A stretch of DNA of 64,000 nucleotides from Schistosoma haematobium (Eukaryota > Platyhelminthes > Trematoda > Strigeidida > Schistosomatidae). The position numbers and the translations under genes are program-made. Position 1 is the first letter of the stretch. Every line of letters begins with the position of its first letter. The notes beneath the pieces are model-generated. The model ran no database searches. It saw only the letters and a program-made list of their open reading frames with translations, and had not been told where the DNA came from. The stretch covers positions 2,520,450 to 2,584,449 of the forward strand of contig NC_067200.1 in the NCBI RefSeq assembly GCF_000699445.3. The letters run 5' to 3'. This document shows positions 56,156 through 64,000 of this stretch, piece by piece.

Positions 56156-56637
56156 AATTCACCTATTCTGTCGTGAAGTATAACTTAACAATGAGCATTA
56201 CAATACGAATAACTAGTCAGCAAATGAAATCCCCCCTTTAGTGGATATTCAGCGCTTCTTTATTATATATAGTCTACTTTAGTGAATACTTCAATATTAC
56301 TTTATTTTACAAGATTTGTTTGTTGTTACATTCATCTCAATGTTAATATTCACTTTGAGACTCATTTCAAATGAAAATAACTTATGACTTAAGAGTGTGG
56401 ATCTTGATAAAGATCCATATATTCAACACATTATATCAACTATCAATGAATGTTGACAAATCTAAATAAATAAACTGGATAAAATATAAATTCTGGAGTA
56501 CACTTTTTCGTAGATTAGTGATCAATTATAACGTTAATGAGATTTCATTTCAGTGTTCTATATTTGCCGAATTGATTAGTTACTTGTTGATCTGTTAGAA
56601 ATACAAAGATCAATGAATTAGTGGAGTATAAACCTTG

Positions 56638-57018
56638 TTTTATAGTTGAATTCATGAGTCTATTAAAGTTAGACCACCATAAAAAACCAAAAAGCACTGA
56701 ATGAACGTTTCGCCCCAGTATGGGACTCCTCAGATGTGAGCACTCACGATCCCGCACATGGAACTCAAACCTAGGACCTTCGGTCTGGCGCGCGAACGCT
56801 TGACCTTTAGACTAATGAGCTGGTTGGCATTCAACGGTATTAATGTCTAGCTTCAACTAATCCACGATATTGCGTGACTGTCCATGATTGACTTCAGTGA
56901 GTTATTATCTCACTGCTGAGGAGTCCCATAGTAAGACCAAATGGCCATCCAGTGCTACCAGGATTTCCATGGTAGTATAGCTTTAATCGACTCATGAATT
57001 CAGCTATTGAAAAGTAGC
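56638..57018. mobile_element. SINE-B inverted pair
   Basis: Minus part (56638 to about 56910, head about 56755-56825) and + part (about 56910-57018) beginning at the ribozyme. The + ribozyme has CAAAT for GAAAC. Confidence 0.65.
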
Positions 57019-57019
57019 T

Positions 57020-57410
57020 ACAATCTCCCACAGTAGGCTGTTCCTGATGGTATACAGTTAACAGACATTGAATATCTTACGTAGAAAATTATTGATAAAT
57101 ACTTATACGTTTTTGATGATGTTTGTGATAGTTCTGCAAGTTTCAGTAGAACTATCATGACATTCGTATTAAAGATCGTGACTTTGATGTTGGTTGATAG
57201 TTGTTATGAGTTAGATATGTTCTTCAACTGTATGAAAGTTACCCTTGATTTGACAATCCTTACCTTCACATTTGCATCAGATTCTTCTTGTTCGTCGATG
57301 ATGTTGTCGGGGTACGTGGAATTTTTTTCTACTCCATAGCTTCTCCATAAAGTGTGTTTGGGTTGGTGCTCTCTGTATTGTATTTGAGGATGTTTCTTTA
57401 TCCCTTGAGA
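57020..57410 (-). mobile_element. RTE/SR2-like LINE fragment
   Basis: Internal fragment of the 3' half (blocks for FINSCL, ESFTYLG-type and KGKS-type regions), no tail. 57411-57794 is unassigned. Confidence 0.65.
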
Positions 57411-57794
57411 TTACTTGATCACTTTCATATATATCTAGGTATCTTGAGAGATTGAATTTAACAAAAATTGAAACATTCCTTTTTCTATAGAGGCTTTCTA
57501 GGCATCTGTCTACCAATCATCATTTATTCTGACAAAGCCATTGTGTTATATCGGTAAAAGAAAGATAAAACACAATTAAATGTTCTAGGTATTATATAAC
57601 CTACCGTGATTGACTTATTGGATCTACTTAGTGTATACTTGTATATTGGTATAAGACTGTTTAAAGTTCCATTTACTTACGTAGTTAATAAACAAACTTT
57701 TATACTTTTGATTCTTTCTGTTCGAGATCCATTAGCAAAGAATAAATGCTCCCTAACTTTACTAACCAGAATTTGTCAACAATAGCATATTTGA

Positions 57795-58195
57795 TAACAG
57801 AAGAGGTTTTCTTGTGGGTATTATAGTAATTTCAATAGTTGAGATTGTGAGTCAATTGAAGCTGTACCATCATGAAAAACCTGGAAGAACTGAACGACCG
57901 TTTCGTCCTACTGTGAGATAGTAACTCACTGAACACAATGGTAGATATATCGCTCAATTTTGTGGATTAATTGAAGTTAGACATTAACACTGTTGGATGC
58001 CTACCGGCTCACTGGTCTAGATGTTAGGTGCTCGCGCGCAAGACCGATAGGTACTGAGTTTGAATCTCGCGAGGTGGGATCGCGGGTGCGTACTGCTGAG
58101 GAGTCCTACGGTAGGACGAAACAGCCGTTCAGTGTTCCCAGGTTCTCCATGGTAGTCTAGCTTCAACTGACTCATGGTCTCATCTATTGAGATAA
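57795..58195. mobile_element. SINE-B inverted pair with good + copy
   Basis: Minus part 57795-57915; + unit 57915-58195 with complete tRNA-like head (about 57998-58075) and ribozyme 58090-58135. Confidence 0.72.
58090..58135 (+). ncRNA. SINE-B hammerhead, good candidate for activity
   Basis: Stem I ACTG/CAGT is perfect, core CTGAGGA, extended stem II GTCCTAC/GTAGGAC, GAA. Stem III ACAGCCGT has one mismatch and the cleavage triplet is GTT. A complete tRNA-like head precedes it (about 57995-58080). Confidence 0.7.
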
Positions 58196-58569
58196 CATAT
58201 TTATCCCTTTCTACATATTAGATTACATATTATAATATGCTACGACAGTACGCTACTCAGCAAATGCAAAGTGATTAGATGTAATTATATAGAAATTTTA
58301 CCGTCAATAGCCATCTTAAAAGTGAATTCTGTTATCTACTGACATCAGACCGAAAATATTAACTTCAAAGTGTGAAAGTTCTACGTTTGGTTAGCAGAAG
58401 TATCGTAAAAGTGAACGATTGAGTATTTAGTTGATATGATAAAGCAGTGATCAACATGCTTTTTGATCATTCAGCTCATTTCAGAAAGGGTAGAAAACCA
58501 TTTCAAAATCAAATTTATTTTCATAGCTACATAGAATTGTCTATTCTAAGCAACTCACTAGTTTTTGAT

Positions 58570-58935
58570 ACATGCCTACTTACTTATTACTTACGCCTGT
58601 TACTCCCAATGGAGAATAGGCCACCGACCAGCATTCTCCAACCCACTCTGTTCTCTGCCCTCTTTTCTACTTCTATCGAATTGTTGTTCATTTTTCTCAC
58701 GTCTGTCTCCATTTCTCGACATGATGTGTTCTTTGATTCTCCCCTTTTCCTTTGACCTTGAGGATTCCATGTGAGTGCTTGTCTTGTGACGCAGTTGGAC
58801 GCTTTCCTCAATGTGTGTCCTAACCACTTCCAATGATTCTTCCTGATTTCTTCTTTCGCTGGCATCTTGTTTGTTCTCTCTCACAGTAGGTCGTTGCTGA
58901 TGGTGTCTGGCAAATGGATCTGAAGTATTTTGCGT
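58570..58935 (-). mobile_element. RTE/SR2-like LINE 3' end
   Basis: Minus-strand ORF 58587-58865 reads [40 protein letters not shown] and ends [18 protein letters not shown]. Tail remnant TTACTTATTACTTACGCC. 58196-58569 is unassigned. Confidence 0.8.
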
Positions 58936-58959
58936 AATGAGAAGCGCTTTACATCAAAG

Positions 58960-59225
58960 ATTTTTTATGTATAGAAAATGTAGGGTATTTTTAGTATTTA
59001 GGATGGCCTTGGGTTTCCGGAAAATGCAGGAACCCTACAAAATGTTGTAGCAGTACAGGTAATCATCCAATCAGAAACTCGACGTGTGACTTTTCACATC
59101 CTTTTTTTCGACCAAACTTCTATTGAATGCTAATTAGATAAGATGTTTCTCGGCGTTTTCAGAGCCTATTGTTGGCTATTTCTTGATAAGTTTCCTGGAT
59201 CTCCCCAACAATATCAATGTTTTTA
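58960..59225. repeat. Unclassified repeat, copy 2
   Basis: Partner of 14815-15110. Confidence 0.55.
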
Positions 59226-59494
59226 ATGATTTCATATAATAAAAAAATTAACTTTGAGCATCCATATATCGGAATTTGGTATGTTAAGTAAGAAAGATTA
59301 TCAAAACTATCAGAGAATCACATAATAAATGTAAGGATAGTTTTCAGTAAGAATGTACAATGAATGTAACCCTGGCTAATAAATTTACAAATTATTTCAC
59401 CCTACTATAAAACATTATAAGTAGTTCATACTATAAAATAAAAGATTTAGATCCTGAGGTGCAATAAAAATACTGATCTAGTGTACTTTCTTTT

Positions 59495-59805
59495 AGTTGA
59501 TTGAGATCATGAATCGATTAATGTTAGACCACCATTGTAAACTTGAAAGAACTGGACGACCATTTCGTCCTAGTATGGAACTTCTCAGCAGTGTGTATCC
59601 ACAATCTTGCATGCGGGATTTAAACCCACGACCTTGGATCTCTCGCCTGAACGCTTAACCTCTAGACCAACCACTTAGCTGGCCGGCATCCAACAGTGTC
59701 CCATACTAGGATGAAACACCCATCCAGTGCTTTCAGCTATTCAATGATGGTCTAACATCAATAGATTCATGATCACATTCAAAAACTGAACAATCCCCAC
59801 AGCTT
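59495..59805. mobile_element. SINE-B inverted pair
   Basis: Minus unit to about 59695 with head and decayed ribozyme (CTGAGAA core), then + ribozyme 3' half to 59805. 59226-59494 and 59806-60214 have no feature recognised. Confidence 0.65.
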
Positions 59806-60224
59806 CATACTGACGCATTTTTCTTAAAGAAACAAATCATCTATCTATTTTCATTTCAAATCTAAGTGATTGACATAATATTCTAATCTTGTTTAAGTTT
59901 TATATTCTTTAATAATTTCATTGAAATATTTAAAATTCTATGGTATATATATATACTACTTAATTCAATGAAATAATGATGAATAATGATTATCCATTTA
60001 TTAATAATTACACATTCCCGGTACTGTTTAATATCAACAATGATTTAGTTCTTTTACAAGGATCTAAGTTCTTTGAATTTCTCATTCAACCTGCATAATG
60101 ACTTTGCTGCTTAAACTAAAAGGCTAACTAGATGAGACTTTCGATTATAAATTATAGTTACAATGTCAAAGAGTAAACAGGCTATGAAACAATATTTTCT
60201 ATGCATAACACTTACAATGACTTC

Positions 60225-60715
60225 TACATCGTCCACAAATGCCCTGGTATGATCGAGAGGGGGGGAGAGTCAGCTCTTTCGCTCTCCCTCGAAATGCTCT
60301 CAGATGACCACATGCATAAAATCACTCACAAGGAAATCCTATTCACTGCCTTTTCGTGACGAGTATGTTGTTTACGAAATTAAGAGGATGGAATGCGAAT
60401 CTCTGACTTTTGAATCGGGTTGCTGCACACGAAGGGTTCATTTAGAGGAATCGGAAAACCCTGATCCTGAGGGAACAAATGTCGTATGAACCAATTGTTG
60501 GTCACCGACTACCATAAGACTGCCTTTCCTAACGTTGCTCCATTATCTTGTAGATTAAACCTCTAGATCAAAGGCTCGGAGTGTGGTCCCTTAAGAAAGC
60601 CACATGCTTCGTTTTGGTCAGCCGAGCAGTATCCCAGCCCTCACACAACTTGAATGATTTATGTAGCGCATACTCTTTTCTTAAGATAACGCATAAATAA
60701 ATACGGATAAAAATT
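60225..60715 (+). mobile_element. (TAAA)-tailed retroposon of about 530 bp
   Basis: + strand copy ending GCATAAATAAATACG; diverged. Confidence 0.6.
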
Positions 60716-60764
60716 TACATTTTCGAAATGATGTATAATATTTTGAGTTCAATATGTAGATTTT

Positions 60765-60870
60765 AGAGGTGTTATACTGTTTGAACTAGATGGTTTAGTC
60801 ATAATCCATTTACTGCCTCTCTAGACAACATCATCAGATCAGAATTTTTTCTAGGTAGTGAAAACGTCAT
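60765..60870 (-). mobile_element. Penelope-like 3' fragment, old
   Basis: Retains GAACTAGATGGTTTAGTC and ACATCATCAG blocks of the family; hammerhead core not preserved. 60871-61783 is otherwise unassigned intron, with a run of nine C at 61417-61425. Confidence 0.45.
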
Positions 60871-61783
60871 GACTAAATTGTTCAATTCTGACAATCAAAA
60901 AACTTATTTTTCAATGTTTAACAAGATCTCGTTTACACTGTTTTGGTCAAAAAGTCTTCATACGCGTTCTAGAATTGGTTGTACTGATTAGTCACTTAAT
61001 GGTATTCAATTATTTAATCCTAAGTACTGGTTAAACCCTAACGATGAACTTACAATTCAATTACTAATATTGAATCAATCACTTCAATACTGGAGCTCTC
61101 ACTTTCTCATAAGCATCAACTTACGCAAATCCCGGCATAGAAGCTTTCCACTGATGGTCTATAACTACATAACGCCTAGAATAGTACATTCAAACATTAA
61201 GTCATTTAGGCTAGTGATTGTTACAAATGTTTGTCTAATGAATCCTGTTGTAAATAATCGACATTAAATCCCACTAACGATGCCTAGTACAAGTGTGATT
61301 TGGAATACAAAGAGGAAAGTCAACTTTCCATATACCTTGCTTAAATAATCCACCATTCTAGAACTCAGGTAAACGAAGTATCTGATGTATATTCTAAATT
61401 TGCACGACAAATTGACCCCCCCCCCATCACTTTTTATCAGAAAAATGATATTAGATCTATCTAATCTGTACACTTCCCTAAAGCATTGAAAGTTGAGTAC
61501 ATTGAGCGTTATTTGATTATATTTAACGACGTTTAGGGATCTTCAAATGATTCTGTAGTAATAACCTTAAATAGTGATTCTCTCCTGATATATTTTTGGA
61601 TTCACTATATTAATTGTAATCCTCCTATTCATACGATATCAAAAGAAACGATCTTCTTAGGACATTGTTTTCATTTTCAATCCACATAAGGTTCTATTAT
61701 TTATGCATAAAAAAATGAACTACTTCTAAGTAGCTCAATATTTTTAGTAAAAGTTTTTATATGGATTTTTTTTTATTTCCTAG

Positions 61784-61963
61784 GATAAAGTTGTCCTGGT
61801 GAATTTTTTCATGCTTGTCATTCTCACTGTATGGCATGCTATAGCTCGTGCTGTATCTGCTTCAAAGCCAAAATTTTTAGAATATGAACATTATGTTATG
61901 TACAGTCTACTCAGTTGTTATTGTATTGGTTCTGTGTTATTTGGATTAACGGTTTATCTCGAT
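61784..61963 (+). CDS. Ligand-gated ion channel exon E (M3, short loop, M4)
   Basis: The exon has 60 codons, phase 0, acceptor TTTCCTAG and donor GAT|GTAAGT. It starts DKVVLVNFFMLVILTVWHAI (M3), directly continuing SYLTYL from exon D. Only about 16-20 residues (ARAVSASKPKFLEYEH) separate M3 from a second hydrophobic segment, YVMYSLLSCYCIGSVLFGLT (M4). Most animal Cys-loop receptors have M3-M4 loops of roughly a hundred residues or more; bacterial homologues and some divergent invertebrate subunits have short loops. Few residues would remain after M4, on an exon not found in the window. Confidence 0.85.
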
Positions 61964-62334
61964 GTAAGTGCATATTAATTAGCATACGTATACTATTGCT
62001 TCTGAAAAAAGAAAAAGAATAATAATAATGAGTGTACAGAATAGTTATTATTGTATAATTGAGTATATGGTTGGTAATCTATTTAGCCGCTACTAGGCTA
62101 AGCGAACAATTCCAGTGGTTATCTAACATGAAAGAGACATTTCCACTGCATTCTAATTATTCTGCTGATAAACTAAGAAAAAAATTGAATCGACACACAG
62201 GATGTTAATTTACATCATGTCCATCAAAAACAAGTTCATAACCATTCAATTTCAGTTCTTCAATGTGAAATTACTTACACTATTCAACATCCATCTGTTT
62301 CTAAAGTGTACTTTAAAGGTAACTGTCAGTTATG

Positions 62335-62630
62335 TTAGGTGTGAGGAATTTGTGCATTGAGTACAACAGAAGATGATCGTGTCATATTGTGATTTTACTG
62401 AAGTTAGACTTGGAAATGAATGAATGACAGTTCATTTCGCTAAAAGTTAATCATTCGAGTACTATACTAAAAGCCCTTGATTCGATTTCCGCTGATGAAT
62501 TCGTGAACAGTTATTGGTAAAGAGTCCAATTATAGGTAAAAATGGAAGTCCAATGTATACAGGTCACTAATAGTTGTCTAGCATAGATCAGTTCATGACC
62601 TCAATAAAAGTGAACAAACTCCGCCACCCC
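62335..62630 (+). mobile_element. SINE-B degenerate copy
   Basis: Block order of the SINE-B unit can be followed (GTGATTTTACTGAAGTTAGAC, decayed head, CAATAAAAGTGAACAAACTC end). No ribozyme core. Confidence 0.5.
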
Positions 62631-62969
62631 ATTGTTGGAATTATAACATTGTACGAAATACTTTAGAAAGAGCATTCAACACATCACCATTAAGTTCTTC
62701 ATTTATCAATCAACTAATAAGAATCTTAGCAAAGAAAACTACCCATCAATTTGTCCCATCACCATGAAGATTTTATGTATCAGGGATAGGGATTAATTTC
62801 TGTTTAAGTGTTTCCAACATTCACTTAATTGTCTAAATGTACCATTTTTATAAAACCTACTACATAACGCTTTAGAGATTGATCTATGATACAACATTAC
62901 AAGTCAGTTACTTGAATTATTTCACTATTTTTATTAGTAGACTTATCACTGTAGACAATAAATAAATAA

Positions 62970-63190
62970 TCGTTTTAATAATTGAATTCATGAATCAATT
63001 GAAGCTAGACCATCATAGAAAACTTGAATGCACTGGACGGCTGTTTCATCCTAGTATGGGACTCCTTAGTAGTGCGCATCCCCTAATTCACCGCACGAGA
63101 TTCGAACCCAAAACCTAAAACTCAAGACCGTTCAGTGCTTTCAGGTTTTTCATGGTGGTCTAGCTTCAATTGACTCATGATCGCATTTGT
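62970..63190. mobile_element. SINE-B inverted pair
   Basis: Minus part 62970-63120 (ribozyme core CTAAGGA) and + part 63120-63190, both truncated before the head. 63191-63575 has no recognised feature. Confidence 0.6.
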
Positions 63191-63575
63191 CTAATAGGGA
63201 ACCACCACATTGAGATACTGGAATGTTCCTTCGAAAAGACGATTGGATGTAATATCTTCTAGACTTATTAAAGCTTCCTCGAGATCACTTGTGGATCATC
63301 CTCACACATAACATATTCAATGAATTACGTAATATATATATAATTTATAAATGAATCATAAAAACCATTTAATCATCAATGTACTCACTTTCTGTGTCAT
63401 TAAGAAGTTATAACCAATTCATGTTACATCGTAATTTCAGTGGTACAAGTTGATTAAATTGCCTTATATATGATCATACGGTTTTCCTTTACTTATTTAA
63501 TATCACTAGAGGTGGAAGAGGGGGCGGGGCAATAATAATATTTCATTATTTCCGTTATTATATTTCAAAGAATAT

Positions 63576-63838
63576 TATGGTATATGCTACTGATATCGTC
63601 AGATATAAGTAGCATGTATGATCGATCGAAAGTGAAATATCTGAAGGTAGAAGGTTAATAAGATCGAGGGAAAGAGAATGACTAGTGTAGTTACGAAAGA
63701 ACAATAAAGTCTGAGATGACTGATTGAGATTTTGCAAATAATGTATTCACTGTAGGTTTCTTAGATTTTACGAAGCGATTCTGTATTTTTGTATTCAAGT
63801 ACATTTGACTGTCTCCAGTTGTGTTCTCGTTCACTAAA
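63576..63838 (+). repeat. TG…CA-bounded repeat
   Basis: Starts TATGGTATATGCTACTGATA and ends CGTTCACTAAA. Ends are decayed and there is no clear duplication. Confidence 0.6.
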
Positions 63839-63921
63839 TTTGATGTTGCTGCCAACCAGGAGATCGGAAGAGTTCTATTCTGCAGATGTCGATGAGGGCC
63901 TAGAACTGAAATTCTAGTTGG

Positions 63922-64000
63922 TGTGCCGTGTACTACTTATATCGACATAAGTAGTACACAACGCTAGTCAGGAATAGAATGTCTAGCAGCAGAAGATCAA
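63922..64000 (+). repeat. TG…CA-bounded repeat, cut by window edge
   Basis: Starts TGTGCCGTGTACTACTTATA with palindrome CTACTTATA…CATAAGTAG. It lies 83 bp after the previous copy in the same orientation. Confidence 0.65.

Larger units (their letters stand above)
33802..61963 (+). other. Gene span: pentameric ligand-gated ion channel subunit (partial)
   Basis: Five exons that join in one frame give 336 residues of a pentameric ligand-gated ion channel, a neurotransmitter- or ligand-gated receptor of the plasma membrane. All four introns visible between exons are phase 0 with GT…AG ends (34021-46841, 47037-49566, 49702-54027, 54307-61783). The first exon begins inside the ligand-binding domain, so one or more upstream exons (signal peptide, N-terminal helix) are missing or unrecognised. 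The last exon ends in a GT donor just after M4, so a short terminal exon should lie downstream. Introns are filled with SINE, LINE and LTR-like repeats. Ligand and ion selectivity cannot be read from the sequence. Confidence 0.85.

Noticed and set aside
63866..63880. AGATCGGAAGAG, identical to the start of a common sequencing adapter
   Set aside because: Only 12 bases match and the following bases diverge at once; flanking sequence is ordinary and continuous with repeats, so chance is the simplest reading.

Overview
The window reads as genomic DNA of a schistosome blood fluke (genus Schistosoma; the species is not resolved). It is AT-rich, intron-rich and saturated with interspersed repeats. 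The call rests on recognisable copies of the Smα hammerhead-ribozyme SINE, many 3' fragments of an RTE-clade (SR2-like) LINE with a GTAA-type microsatellite tail, Penelope-like element fragments, and one animal gene with large introns. No bacterial genes, operons, CRISPR arrays or rRNA genes were seen, and no tRNA gene apart from SINE heads.

The only host gene I can support is on the + strand. Five exons (33802-34020, 46842-47036, 49567-49701, 54028-54306, 61784-61963) encode 336 contiguous residues of a pentameric ligand-gated ion channel. They cover the ligand-binding domain from about β1 through M1, M2, M3 and M4. Every intron is phase 0 with GT/AG ends, and intron sizes are about 12.8, 2.5, 4.3 and 7.5 kb. 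The N-terminal exons and the end of the protein are not recognised. The subunit lacks both cysteines of the canonical Cys loop and has a very short M3-M4 loop.

The region 1-33 kb is repeat-filled sequence without a recognised gene. It holds RTE/SR2 fragments, tRNA-derived SINEs, TG…CA-bounded repeats of about 275 bp, a MITE, a solo LTR, a Penelope-like fragment and microsatellites. The region 33-62 kb is the channel gene, whose introns hold the same families plus a 546-bp inverted repeat made from a LINE (34449-35763). The region 62-64 kb is intron or flank with SINE and TG…CA repeats.

The most interesting content is a set of self-cleaving-RNA retroposons. Three families with different tRNA-like Pol III heads (Smα; a very abundant family here called SINE-B; a rarer one here called SINE-C) each carry a type I hammerhead with the same compact design: CUGANGA core, 4-bp stem II, GAA(A), and a palindromic, nearly loop-less stem III ending at a GUC-type cleavage site. 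SINE-C is present as a head-to-tail dimer with two apparently intact ribozymes (39926-39970 and 40271-40315, minus strand), flanked by a perfect 13-bp target duplication. Many copies of all three families are head-to-head snapbacks or circularly permuted tandem units. This suggests multimeric or circular RNA templates mobilised by a LINE, probably the RTE. The Penelope-like fragments carry a fourth, decayed hammerhead-like core.

Boundaries of old repeats are approximate (about ±15 bp) unless a target-site duplication is given. SINE-B, SINE-C and the other family labels are mine.
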